DNA of 38,008 bases from Acrocarpospora pleiomorpha (GTDB lineage: Bacteria; Actinomycetota; Actinomycetes; Streptosporangiales; Streptosporangiaceae). The notes beneath the pieces are model-generated. The model was not told the DNA's origin. It worked only from the letters and a program-made list of their open reading frames with translations, and ran no database searches. Position 1 is the first letter of the stretch. Each line of letters opens with the position of its first letter. Shown here one piece after another: positions 23,573-31,836 of the stretch. The position numbers and the translations under genes are program-made. The stretch is from assembly GCF_009687885.1 (NCBI RefSeq), contig NZ_BLAF01000089.1:1-38008 (forward strand). Direction: 5' to 3'.

Positions 23573-24547
23573 TCAGCCCTTGAGGCTGCCCGCCGTGAGA
23601 CCGGCCATGATGCTGCGCTGGAAGATGAGGAAGACCACGATCGCCGGCACGCTCGCGATAAAGAGCGCAGCAATCAGGACATTCTGTGGCATCTGCGCAG
23701 AAAGAGAAGAGATGCCGACGCTGATCGACATCTTCTCGCTATCCGGCAGCACCAGGAGCGGCCACACGAAGTCCTTCCAGACGTTGACCACGGCGAGAAT
23801 GGAGACCACGCCGATGATCGGCCGGGACACCGGCAGGACGACCGACCACAGGATCCGCAGCGGCGAGGCCCCGTCGATCTGGGCCGCCTCCAGCAGTTCG
23901 CGTGGGATCGAGTCGAAGAAACGTTTAAGCAGGAAGATGAAGAATCCGTTGGCCACCGCCGGAAGCCAGATGGCCCACGGGGTGTTCAGCAGGTTCCATC
24001 CCAGGATCGGCAGATCCTTGACCGTCAGGTAGGCCGGCAGCAGGATCACCGTCGGCGGGATCATCAGCGTGGACAACATCAGCGCGAGCACGACATTGCC
24101 CAGGATCGGCCGCAGCTTGGACAGCGCGTAGGCCGCCGCCACGTCGAAGGCCAGCGTGAACAGCCATGCCCCGGCGGCGTAGAGCAGGGTGTTCTTCAGG
24201 AACAGCCCCAGATCGAGCAGATCCCACGCCTCCGACCAGACCCCCCAGTTGAGCGTCTCGGGGAAGAACGTGGGCGGCACCTGGGCCAGCTCCTCGGGCG
24301 ACTTCATCGCGCCGGTGAACATCCAGTAGAGCGGGAACACGAACGCCGCGGTGAAGGTGACGAGCACGACGCTCAGCACCACCCAGTAGACGATCTTGCC
24401 GCGGGTGGTGGTCAGCGTGTGCGGCGAGACCAGGCCGCGGAACTGCGGCCCCTCCCGCCGGCGGCTCGGCTTGCGGCTCCGCCTGGGGCTCGGCGCGGGC
24501 GCGACCGGCCGCGCCGCGGCCCGATCCTGCACGATGCTGTACGACAT
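23573..24547 (-). CDS. malG: carbohydrate ABC transporter permease (MalG-like)
   Basis: 324 residues from the ATG at 24547, preceded by GAGGAGG. About six membrane helices. The cytoplasmic EAA loop reads LLEAAQIDGASPLRILWSVVLPVSRP, which docks the ATPase. The N-terminal 50 residues are basic and proline-rich. It forms the second half of the channel with the upstream permease, 13 bp away. No dedicated ATPase gene is in the operon, so the shared MsiK/MalK-type ATPase encoded elsewhere is expected, as known for streptomycete sugar importers. Confidence 0.9.
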   Translation of the reverse strand: MSYSIVQDRAAARPVAPAPSPRRSRKPSRRREGPQFRGLVSPHTLTTTRGKIVYWVVLSVVLVTFTAAFVFPLYWMFTGAMKSPEELAQVPPTFFPETLNWGVWSEAWDLLDLGLFLKNTLLYAAGAWLFTLAFDVAAAYALSKLRPILGNVVLALMLSTLMIPPTVILLPAYLTVKDLPILGWNLLNTPWAIWLPAVANGFFIFLLKRFFDSIPRELLEAAQIDGASPLRILWSVVLPVSRPIIGVVSILAVVNVWKDFVWPLLVLPDSEKMSISVGISSLSAQMPQNVLIAALFIASVPAIVVFLIFQRSIMAGLTAGSLKG

Positions 24548-24560
24548 GCGCCCCTCCTCT

Positions 24561-25475
24561 CTAGGTCCGGTCCCGCGAAACACGCAGGTAGACGGCGGAG
24601 AACACGATGAGCACCAGCATCAGCATGAGGCCGAGCGCGCCACCGCCCCCCCAGTTCCCGAAGCTGAACGCGTACTGGTACATGAGGTACGCCACGGTGA
24701 CGGTGCCGTTCTCCGGACCGCCTCCGGTCAGCAGGAACGGCTCGATGAACACCTGCATGGTGGCCACGATCTGGAGCAGCAGCATCACCAGCAGGATGAG
24801 CTTCGTCTGCGGGATCGTCACGTGCCAGACCCGCTTGAACAGGCCGGCGCCGTCCAGTTCGGCGGCCTCGTAGAGCTCGCTCGGGATGCTCTGCAGCGCG
24901 GCCAGGTAGATCAGCGTGCCGGTGCCCAGGTTCATCCAGGTGGAGACGATGACCAGCGAGAGCAGCGCGGTGTCGGTGGAGTCCAGCCAGGCCAGCGGGC
25001 CCAGGCCGAACACGTCCAGCGCCTGGTTGAACAGGCCCGCGCCCGGGTCGTAGAACCACTTGAACAGCAGGACGGCCACGGCCGGCGGGAGCATCACCGG
25101 CAGGTAGACGACCAGGCGCAGGTACGCGCGGGCGTGCCGCAACTCGTTCAGCACGAGCGCGAAGACGAACGGCACCAGGTAACCGAAGACGAGCGCGAGC
25201 AGGGTGAACGTGGCGGTGTTCAACCAGGCGGAGGCGAACGCCGAATCATCGATCACCGTCGCGAAGTTCTCGAAGCCCACCCACTCGGGCGGGTCGACGA
25301 AGTTCGTCTTCTGGAAACTGAGAATGAACTCCCGGATCATCGGATACCAGGAGAAGAACGCGAAGCAGATCAGTGCCCCGCTGAGAAACCCGTAGGCCGT
25401 CAGGTTGCGGCTCACCGAGCGCCGTGTCGCCCCGGGGGATCGTCGCCGTGATCCCTTCACGGTCATTGTGCTCAT
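24561..25475 (-). CDS. malF: carbohydrate ABC transporter permease (MalF-like)
   Basis: 304 residues with six membrane helices and the EAA loop LYEAAELDGAGLFKRVWHVTIPQTK. It opens with a basic stretch (KGSRRRSPGATRRSVSRN) before the first helix. The ATG at 25475 has GGGAG eight bases upstream. It is separated from the binding-protein gene by 160 bp containing two strong inverted repeats, which could lower expression of the permeases relative to the lipoprotein. Confidence 0.92.
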   Translation of the reverse strand: MSTMTVKGSRRRSPGATRRSVSRNLTAYGFLSGALICFAFFSWYPMIREFILSFQKTNFVDPPEWVGFENFATVIDDSAFASAWLNTATFTLLALVFGYLVPFVFALVLNELRHARAYLRLVVYLPVMLPPAVAVLLFKWFYDPGAGLFNQALDVFGLGPLAWLDSTDTALLSLVIVSTWMNLGTGTLIYLAALQSIPSELYEAAELDGAGLFKRVWHVTIPQTKLILLVMLLLQIVATMQVFIEPFLLTGGGPENGTVTVAYLMYQYAFSFGNWGGGGALGLMLMLVLIVFSAVYLRVSRDRT

Positions 25476-25499
25476 CGGATGGCTCCCGATCTCGACGTG

Positions 25500-25589
25500 C
25501 TAATGGGAAAGTTGCTAAATGGACTGCCACTACGGTCCTGACCAGGCACGACAGTGGGGTGGCAGTCTGATGAGCAGGTTTCCCATTAG
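25500..25589 (-). other. large nested inverted repeat between malE and malF
   Basis: Outer arms CTAATGGGAAA (25500-25510) and TTTCCCATTAG (25579-25589) are perfect complements. Inner arms GACTGCCAC and GTGGCAGTC pair around a loop of about 29 bases. It would fold in mRNA as one long interrupted hairpin. It could stabilise the malE message, attenuate malF, or be a protein-binding site. Confidence 0.7.
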
Positions 25590-25597
25590 GTGGTGTC

Positions 25598-25625
25598 GGG
25601 GGCCAGCCAGGTATGGCCGGCCCCC
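25598..25625 (-). terminator. GC-rich hairpin directly after malE
   Basis: GGGGGCCAGCC (25598-25608) pairs with GGCCGGCCCCC (25615-25625) with one mismatch and a six-base loop. It begins about 10 bases past the malE stop and has no U-run. It is likely a partial terminator or an end-stabilising stem within the operon. Confidence 0.6.
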
Positions 25626-25635
25626 GGATGTCAGG

Positions 25636-27012
25636 TCAGCCCGCTGCCAGCAGCTTGTTGACCTTCGACTCGGCATCGGCGAGGAGCTCGTCGACGTTGG
25701 CGTCCTCGCGGGTCAGGACCGCCGACATCGCGGTGTCGAGGATGGCGTAGATCTCCTGGGCCTTCGGCGGCTCCAGCTTGAACTGGACGGTCTTGGCGGC
25801 TTCGACGTACGGGGCGAAGTGGGCGACCGGCACGTTGGCGAACTGCTCGCGCTGGGCGTTGATCTCCGTGCCGGGGGCGGCGGGGCCGTACAGGTCGGTG
25901 GTGGGCAGGCCGACCGGGGTGCCGTCCTTGGCCGCGCGCTCGTAGTTGAACTGGCCCTGGCCGGGGGTGAGGAAGCGGAAGTCCAGCCAGAGCAGGCCGG
26001 CCTTGATCTGCTCGGGGGTGGCCTTCGCGTTGAACATGTAGCCGTCGCCGCCGCTCAGGGAGGCGGTGGACTCGGGCAGCGCGGTGACGCCGTAGTCCTC
26101 GAACTTGCCCTTGAAGTCGTTGTTGACGGCCTGCACCACGTCCGGGGCGCCGATCATCATGCCGAGCTTGCCGCCGCCCATCAGCCGCATCAGGTCTTCC
26201 CAGCGGTGCAGCTGCTTGGTGCCCATGCTGTTGTCGGTCCAGCGCATGGTCTTGAGGTTCTCCAGCACGGCCTTGCCCTGCGGACTGTTGAACGCCGCGG
26301 TCTTGCCGTCGGGGCTGACCACGTCGCCGCCGCGGCCGTAGATGGAGGAGGTGAAGTGCCAGCCGCCGGTGTTGCCCGCGCTGTACTCGCCGTAGCCGAC
26401 GTAGCCGGCGCCGAGGGCGGAGATCTTCTTGGCGGCGTCCTGAACTTCGGCCCAGGTCTTGGGCGGCGTGTCCGGGTTGAGACCGGCCTGGGTGAAGAGC
26501 TTGCGGTTGTAGACCAGGCCGGTGCCGTAGTTGGTGCGCGGGATGCCGTACACCTTCTCGCTGTCCTTGAAGATGCTCATCACGTCCTGGCGGAGCTCGC
26601 CGATCTTCGGCACCTCGCTCAGGTACGGGCTGATGTCAGCGGCCTGACCGGCCTGAATGATCTTCCGCACGTCGGTGTAGTAGACGTAGAACAGGTCCTC
26701 CATCTCGCCACCGGCGAGCTTGGCCTGGAAGGTCTCGGGAACGATGCAGGGGAACGCGTCCTTGCTCTCGATCGTGATGTACGGGTACTGCGCCTGGAAG
26801 GCCGTGACGTCGGCGTCCCACTGCGCGCGTTCCTTGGGGTTCGTCTTCGGCGGCTGGCAGCCCACGCTGATCGTCACCGGAGCGTTGGCGGCGGGGGCTG
26901 ACGAACCGGCGGCGGCGGTCGGGGCCGCAGCCGGCTCCTCGCTGCCACACGCCGCGGCGGCCAGCACGAGCCCGGCCGCGGCGAGTACTGTCGCGATCTT
27001 TCGGGATTGCAT
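25636..27012 (-). CDS. malE: extracellular sugar-binding lipoprotein (MalE-like)
   Basis: 458 residues from the ATG at 27012, with AGGAGGG eight bases upstream. The signal peptide MQSRKIATVLAAAGLVL ends in the lipobox AAAC, so Cys22 is probably lipidated. An Ala/Pro-rich linker follows. The mature part has the family-1 solute-binding signatures FQAQYPYITIESK, GIPRTNYGTGLVYNRKLFTQAGLNP and KTWAEVQDAAKKI. It captures oligosaccharide outside the membrane and delivers it to the two permeases. Exact sugar unknown; the operon context points to alpha-glucosides. It is the first gene of the operon, behind a recognisable promoter. Confidence 0.92.
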   Translation of the reverse strand: MQSRKIATVLAAAGLVLAAAACGSEEPAAAPTAAAGSSAPAANAPVTISVGCQPPKTNPKERAQWDADVTAFQAQYPYITIESKDAFPCIVPETFQAKLAGGEMEDLFYVYYTDVRKIIQAGQAADISPYLSEVPKIGELRQDVMSIFKDSEKVYGIPRTNYGTGLVYNRKLFTQAGLNPDTPPKTWAEVQDAAKKISALGAGYVGYGEYSAGNTGGWHFTSSIYGRGGDVVSPDGKTAAFNSPQGKAVLENLKTMRWTDNSMGTKQLHRWEDLMRLMGGGKLGMMIGAPDVVQAVNNDFKGKFEDYGVTALPESTASLSGGDGYMFNAKATPEQIKAGLLWLDFRFLTPGQGQFNYERAAKDGTPVGLPTTDLYGPAAPGTEINAQREQFANVPVAHFAPYVEAAKTVQFKLEPPKAQEIYAILDTAMSAVLTREDANVDELLADAESKVNKLLAAG

Positions 27013-27132
27013 GAATGTTTCCCTCCTGCCGTGGTCGCCCACGACATCGTGAGAACACCAGTTCTGGTGGTGGTGCCGGTGAACGAGCCCCCGAGGTCCC
27101 GCTCGATGTAGGTGGGATTACGAGATTGATTC

Positions 27133-27178
27133 GTTTAGCAGTTGCGAGAAACATACAGAGACGGACAATGCCTAGCAA
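27133..27178 (-). promoter_or_regulatory. probable malE operon promoter with overlapping operator
   Basis: On the minus strand, TTGCTA (27178-27173), a 17-base spacer and TATGTT (27155-27150) form a good sigma-70-type promoter. Directly downstream lies an imperfect palindrome, GTTTAGCAGTTGCGAGAAAC (27133-27152), with the GCA-gt-TGC core common in LacI-family sites. Binding there would block initiation. The rest of 27013-27259 is leader and shows nothing else. Confidence 0.6.
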
Positions 27179-27259
27179 GAGCCCGTCATGCATGATGCAA
27201 AAAAGTGACAGGTATCTGGACGTGGCGGAGAACGCGCAGGTCGGGGCCGGAACGCGAAA

Positions 27260-27290
27260 GAGCCCGCGTCGCGGAAAGCGACGCGGGCTC
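27260..27290 (-). terminator. intrinsic terminator of the LacI regulator gene
   Basis: GAGCCCGCGTCGC and GCGACGCGGGCTC form a perfect 13-bp stem with loop TTTCC on the minus strand, followed by TTTCG. It separates the regulator from the operon promoter, so the regulator is transcribed alone. Confidence 0.9.
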
Positions 27291-27325
27291 AGGGCGGGGA
27301 GGGGCTCACGGCCCTCGGCCGGTGT

Positions 27326-28339
27326 TTACACGAGCGCTCTGACCTTCGCCGGGGCGGTGGAGCCGCGGACCACGAGCTCGGGTTCGTAGAGCAGTTCCTC
27401 GGCGCTGACCACGGCGCCGTCGATCTGGTTGACCAGCAGGGTGACGGCGGCCCGGCCGATGGCCTCGATCGGCTGGCGCACGGTGGTCAGCGGCGGGTTG
27501 GTGCAGTTCATGAAGTTGGAGTCGTCGAAGCCGACCACCGAGATGTCCTCGGGCACCGACATGCCGAGCCGCCGGACCGCTCGGATCGCTCCAAGGGCGA
27601 GCGGGTCGCTGGCGCAGATGATGCCGGTGACGCCGTTGCGGATCAGCCGGTTGGTCACGGCCTGGCCGCCTTCGAGGGAGAACATCGCGTGCTCGACCGA
27701 GATCTGGTCGATCCCGGCCACCTCGGCGGCCAGCCGCAGCGCGGCCAGTTTGCGGCGGGACGGGATGTGGTCCTCGGGACCGAGCACCAGGCCGATGTGC
27801 TCGTGGCCGAGCGAGACCAGGTGGCCGAAGGCCTGCTCGACGGCGACGGCGTCGTCGGTGGAGACGCGCGGGAACTCCAGGTTGTCGCTGGCCGCGTTGA
27901 CCAGCACGACCGGCAGGCCCAGGGCCAGCAGCCGCAGGTAGTGCTCGTGCGGGGCGTCGGCCTCGGCGAAGTGCCCGCCGGCGAAGACGACGCCGGAGAC
28001 CTGCTGCTCCAGCAGCATCTCCACGTAGTCGGCCTCGGACAGGCCGCCGGCGGTCCGGGTGCACAGCACCGGCGTGAAGCCGCGCTGGGCGAGCGCGCCG
28101 CCGACGATCTCGGCGAGCGCGGGAAAGATCGGGTTGCCCAGCTCGGGCAGCACCAGGCCGACCAGGCGGGCGCGCTCGCCCCGCAGCTGGGTCGGGCGCT
28201 CGTAGCCGAGAACGTCCAGGGCGGTCAGCACCGCGGCCCGGGTCGCGTCGGAGACCCCGGGTTTGCCGTTGAGAACCCGGCTCACGGTGGCCTCGCTGAC
28301 CCCGACTTTCTTCGCCACTTCAGCAAGTCGACGTGTCAC
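27326..28339 (-). CDS. malR: LacI-family repressor, MalR/AglR-like
   Basis: 337 residues from the GTG at 28339 (an ATG four codons upstream is possible). The N-terminal helix-turn-helix reads RLAEVAKKVGVSEATVSRVLNGKPGVSDATRAAVLTALDVLGYERP, very like streptomycete MalR. The effector domain has VGLVLPELGNPIFPALAEIV, VVLVNAASDN, HLVSLGHEHIGLVLGP and SVVGFDDSNFMNCTNPPLTTV, the usual periplasmic-binding-protein fold. It would repress the operon and probably the glucanase until sugar arrives. Palindromes at 28363, 27133 and 28472 are candidate sites. Confidence 0.92.
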   Translation of the reverse strand: MTRRLAEVAKKVGVSEATVSRVLNGKPGVSDATRAAVLTALDVLGYERPTQLRGERARLVGLVLPELGNPIFPALAEIVGGALAQRGFTPVLCTRTAGGLSEADYVEMLLEQQVSGVVFAGGHFAEADAPHEHYLRLLALGLPVVLVNAASDNLEFPRVSTDDAVAVEQAFGHLVSLGHEHIGLVLGPEDHIPSRRKLAALRLAAEVAGIDQISVEHAMFSLEGGQAVTNRLIRNGVTGIICASDPLALGAIRAVRRLGMSVPEDISVVGFDDSNFMNCTNPPLTTVRQPIEAIGRAAVTLLVNQIDGAVVSAEELLYEPELVVRGSTAPAKVRALV

Positions 28340-28362
28340 AACGCAAATCATACGCCAGATTC

Positions 28363-28379
28363 ACGCAATCCGCTTGCGT
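28363..28379. promoter_or_regulatory. candidate autoregulatory operator upstream of malR
   Basis: ACGCAA-tccgc-TTGCGT, a perfect 6-bp inverted repeat 24 bp upstream of the malR GTG. A further ACGCAA half-site occurs at 28341-28346, overlapping the start region. The spacing suits a LacI-type dimer. Confidence 0.55.
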
Positions 28380-28471
28380 TCCATCGACGGGTTCTGGTCG
28401 AGGAGAGCGTTTTCTGTCGCACAACGAGGAGCGGGGCGGGTGAAGACTATCCAGGTAGTCCTGAATATTCG

Positions 28472-28492
28472 GTGATTTGCGCAGAAATTCAC
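28472..28492. promoter_or_regulatory. imperfect palindrome in the malR-glucanase intergenic region
   Basis: GTGA at one end and TCAC at the other flank a TTTGCGCAGAAA core; seven of the symmetric pairs match. It is the most operator-like site in the gene-free stretch 28340-28893. The rest of that stretch shows no gene. Confidence 0.4.
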
Positions 28493-28740
28493 GGACTTGC
28501 GGAGGCGCGAGGTCTGGCAGGGCATGGGAGGGGTTCCACGGCGCGAGATCGGCCGGTTTCGCGGCGCAAACTTGCCGAAACATCCGGCATGTGGCCATAT
28601 TTTCCCAGGTCAGCATGCTGACAGAGGGGTAATCCGGGAGCAAGGAGGGGCGTGAAGGGTGGGTGGGACAGGCTGCGGGCAAAGTCGTACCGGTTACCTA
28701 ACGCAGTCGACATGTTCTTTTGCGAAATCAAGTTGAAATA

Positions 28741-28769
28741 TTGCGGACTTCTGTTCGCCATCCTATGGT
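28741..28769 (+). promoter_or_regulatory. candidate promoter of the glucanase gene
   Basis: TTGCGG (28741-28746), a 17-base spacer and TATGGT (28764-28769) precede the ATG by about 125 bases. TTGCG-containing half-sites overlap it (near 28722 and 28741), which would let the LacI regulator act here too. Confidence 0.5.
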
Positions 28770-28893
28770 GTGCACAACTCGATGCCTCCGATCGCGGCCG
28801 GACCGGTGGCGTCAACACCCCCCGCCGGTTCGCGTCATCAGAAGCGTCCCTGGTCACGTGGCAAGCCCGGCTCTGCTGAGGAAGGGTCCACCG

Positions 28894-31785
28894 ATGATGA
28901 CATCGGGCCATCCCCCCACCGACGGCGCGTTACGCGCCCGGACGACCCGCAAGATGTCCGCCATCGTGGCCTCCGTGGCGCTGACCGTGGCCGGGGGTGC
29001 GGTCGCAGTCCCGCTCCTGTCCACCAGCGCGAGCGCGGCCACCTCCACCATCGGCCCGTTCGACGTGCCAGGACGCGGCGCGACCGTCCCGTTCATCGAG
29101 TTCGAAGCCGAAGCCGCGGCCACCAACGGCACCGTCATCGGCCCCAACCGCAGCTACGGCACGCTGCCCTCCGAGGCGTCCGGCCGCCGCGCGGTCACCC
29201 TCGACTCCGCCGGCGAGTACGTCGAGTTCACCCTCACCCAGCCCGCCAACGCGATGACCGTGCGCTACAGCATCCCCGACGCCAACGGCGGCACCGGCCA
29301 GACCATCAACGCCGACATCCGGGTGAACGGCGCCAAGCTGAAGGACCTCTCCCTGACCAGCAAGTACGGCTGGTATTACGGCGGCTACCCGTTCAACAAC
29401 AACCCGGGCGACACCAACCCGCACCATTTCTACGACGAGACCCACACCCTGCTCGGCAGCACCTACCCGATCGGCACAAAGATCCGGGTGCAGACCGCCT
29501 CCGGCACCCCGGTCACCGTCGACGTGGCCGACTTCGAGGTGGCCCCCGGCGAGATCGCCCGTCCCGCCAACTCGCTCTCGGTGGTGGATTTCGGAGCCGT
29601 ACCCAACAGCGGCGGCACCGACAACACGGCCGCGTTCCAGGCCGCCGTCGACGCGGGCCGGGCCCAGGGCCGCGAGGTGTACGTGCCCGCCGGAACCTGG
29701 ACGCTCTGGGACCATGTGGTCGTGGACGGCGTCACCCTGCGCGGCGCGGGCCCGTGGCACACCACGCTCACCGGACGCCACCCCACCCAGCGCAGCCGCG
29801 CGGTCGGCATCTACGGCAAGTACGTCGCGGGTGGCGGTTACCAGGGCGGGATCCGGCCGCACGAGGCCGGTGGGCCCAGCCGGAACGTGACCGTGCGCGA
29901 CCTGGCGATCCACGGCGAGATGCAGGAGCGCGAGGACAACGACCAGGTGAACGCCTTCGGCGGCGCGATGAGCAACTCGGTCATCGACAACGTCTTCATG
30001 GAGAACACCAAGGTCGGGGCCTGGATGGACGGCCCGATGGACAACTTCGTCATCAGGAACAGCAGGATCGTGGACCAGATCGCCGACGGCGTGAACTTCC
30101 ACACCGGCGTGACGAACTCCACCGTGACCAACACCTTCGTCCGCAACACCGGCGACGACGGCCTGGCCATGTGGCCGGACCGGATGGCGAACGTGAACAA
30201 CTCCTTCACGTTCAACACGGTGGTCTCGCCGATCCTGGCCAACAACATCGTCACGTACGGCGGGCGGGACATAAAGATCACCGACAACGTGGTCACGGAC
30301 ACGGTCACCAACGGCGGTGGCATCCATGTCGCCAACCGGTACCCGGGGGTCAACTCCGGGCAGGGAACCGCGGTCGCGGGCACGCACACGGTGTCGCGCA
30401 ACACGCTGATCAGAGCGGGGAACAACGACTACAACTGGCGTTTCGGTGTCGGGGCGATCTGGTTCTCCGGTCTGAACGAGCCGGTCAACGCCACCATCAA
30501 TGTCACCGACTCCGACATCCTGGACAGCTCGTACGCCGCGATCCACTTCATCGAGGGCTCCACGAGCACGGTCAACTTCCGGAACGTCAACATCGTCGGC
30601 GTCGGCACGTACGTGATGCAGGCCCAAGCCGCCGCCAGCACGACCTTCCAGAACGTGGACGCGTCCTATATCGGCGCGGGCACCCCGATCCACAACTGTG
30701 TCGGTGCCTCGTTCAGCCCGGTGGACCTGGGTGGCAACTCGGGGTGGAACATCCCGAACAACACCACCTGTGGCGGTATCTGGCCGGAGCCGAACTACAT
30801 CTACCCGGGTGGCGGCGGCCCGACCCAGTCACCCCCGCCGAACTCGCCGTCCCCTTCTCCGTCTCCCTCGCCTTCGCCGCCGCAGTGCAACGTCGGCACC
30901 GGTGACCTGGCGCGCGGCAAGACGACGACCGCGAGCAGCCAGAACCAGGGCTTCACCCCGGCCAACGCGGTGGACGGCAACGCCGACAGCTACTGGGAGA
31001 GCGCCAACAACGCCTTCCCGCAGAACATCACCGTGGATCTGTGCGGGAACGCGAACGTGCAGTCGGTGGTCCTGAAGCTGCCCCCGGCGACGGCCTGGAA
31101 CACCAGAACCCAGACCCTCTCGGTTCAGGGCTCCACGAACGGCTCCACGTTCACCACCTTGGCGGCCTCGGCCGGCCAGGTCTTCAACCCCGCGACCGGC
31201 AACACCGTGACAATCAACTTCCCCACGGCCAATGTCCGGTACGTCCGCGTCAACGTGACCGCCAACACCGGCTGGCCCGCCGCCCAACTCTCCGCCTTCG
31301 AGGTGTACGGCACAGCCGCCAGCCCCTCACCAAGCCCATCGCCCAGTCCGTCGCCGTCGCCTCCGGCGGGGAACCTCAACCTGGGCCGCCCGATGACGGC
31401 GAGCAGCTTCACCGATGTCTACCCGGGCTCCAACACCAACGACGGCAACGCCGGCACCTACTGGGAAAGCGCCAACAACGCCTTCCCGCAGACCCTGACG
31501 GTCGACTACGGCCAGAACCGCACGGTCAGCCGCGTCGTACTCAAACTGCCACCGCCCGCCGCGTGGGCCACCCGCACCCAGACCCTCTCGGTGCAGTGCT
31601 CCACCGACAACACCACCTACACCGTGGTCTCCGCATCGTCCGGCCGGGTCTTCAACCCCGCCACCGGCAACACAACGACGATCACCTTCCCCCAGGCCAG
31701 CTGCCGCTACCTACGCCTGCACATCACCGGCAACACCGGCTGGCCGGCCGCTCAACTGTCGGAATTCGAGGCCTACACCTCGTAA
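28894..31785 (+). CDS. secreted GH87-type alpha-1,3-glucanase with CBM and two discoidin domains
   Basis: 963 residues from the ATG at 28894 (GAGGAAGGG upstream). The signal peptide has TTRKMSAIVASVALTVAGG and probably cleaves after SASA. A beta-sandwich CBM6/35-like domain spans about 65-220. A right-handed beta-helix spans about 227-640, starting SVVDFGAVPNSGGTDNTAAF. It holds DGVNFH (Asp about 398) and GDDGLAMW (Asp about 421 and 422). The 23/24-residue spacing equals that of the three catalytic aspartates I recall for GH87 alpha-1,3-glucanases. A PSPSPS linker precedes a discoidin (F5/8C) domain, and a second linker and discoidin domain follow. Each discoidin domain contains SYWESANNAFPQ or TYWESANNAFPQ. 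This parts list matches bacterial mutanases. It would hydrolyse alpha-1,3-glucan outside the cell, for example in fungal walls. Confidence 0.82.
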   Translation: MMTSGHPPTDGALRARTTRKMSAIVASVALTVAGGAVAVPLLSTSASAATSTIGPFDVPGRGATVPFIEFEAEAAATNGTVIGPNRSYGTLPSEASGRRAVTLDSAGEYVEFTLTQPANAMTVRYSIPDANGGTGQTINADIRVNGAKLKDLSLTSKYGWYYGGYPFNNNPGDTNPHHFYDETHTLLGSTYPIGTKIRVQTASGTPVTVDVADFEVAPGEIARPANSLSVVDFGAVPNSGGTDNTAAFQAAVDAGRAQGREVYVPAGTWTLWDHVVVDGVTLRGAGPWHTTLTGRHPTQRSRAVGIYGKYVAGGGYQGGIRPHEAGGPSRNVTVRDLAIHGEMQEREDNDQVNAFGGAMSNSVIDNVFMENTKVGAWMDGPMDNFVIRNSRIVDQIADGVNFHTGVTNSTVTNTFVRNTGDDGLAMWPDRMANVNNSFTFNTVVSPILANNIVTYGGRDIKITDNVVTDTVTNGGGIHVANRYPGVNSGQGTAVAGTHTVSRNTLIRAGNNDYNWRFGVGAIWFSGLNEPVNATINVTDSDILDSSYAAIHFIEGSTSTVNFRNVNIVGVGTYVMQAQAAASTTFQNVDASYIGAGTPIHNCVGASFSPVDLGGNSGWNIPNNTTCGGIWPEPNYIYPGGGGPTQSPPPNSPSPSPSPSPSPPQCNVGTGDLARGKTTTASSQNQGFTPANAVDGNADSYWESANNAFPQNITVDLCGNANVQSVVLKLPPATAWNTRTQTLSVQGSTNGSTFTTLAASAGQVFNPATGNTVTINFPTANVRYVRVNVTANTGWPAAQLSAFEVYGTAASPSPSPSPSPSPSPPAGNLNLGRPMTASSFTDVYPGSNTNDGNAGTYWESANNAFPQTLTVDYGQNRTVSRVVLKLPPPAAWATRTQTLSVQCSTDNTTYTVVSASSGRVFNPATGNTTTITFPQASCRYLRLHITGNTGWPAAQLSEFEAYTS

Positions 31786-31797
31786 CAGACCGGTGCT

Positions 31798-31826
31798 CGG
31801 GAGGAGGGAGGACGCCCCTCCTCCCG
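31798..31826. terminator. terminator between the convergent glucanase and thioesterase genes
   Basis: CGGGAGGAGG (31798-31807) and CCTCCTCCCG (31817-31826) form a perfect 10-bp stem in the 51-bp gap between the two stop codons. It could serve both directions. Confidence 0.8.
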
Positions 31827-31836
31827 GGCCCCGCAA

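Noticed and set aside
28489..28911. Minus-strand open frames upstream of the glucanase
   Set aside because: They lie in the promoter region, have no ribosome site and no recognisable domain; they look like chance frames in GC-rich DNA.
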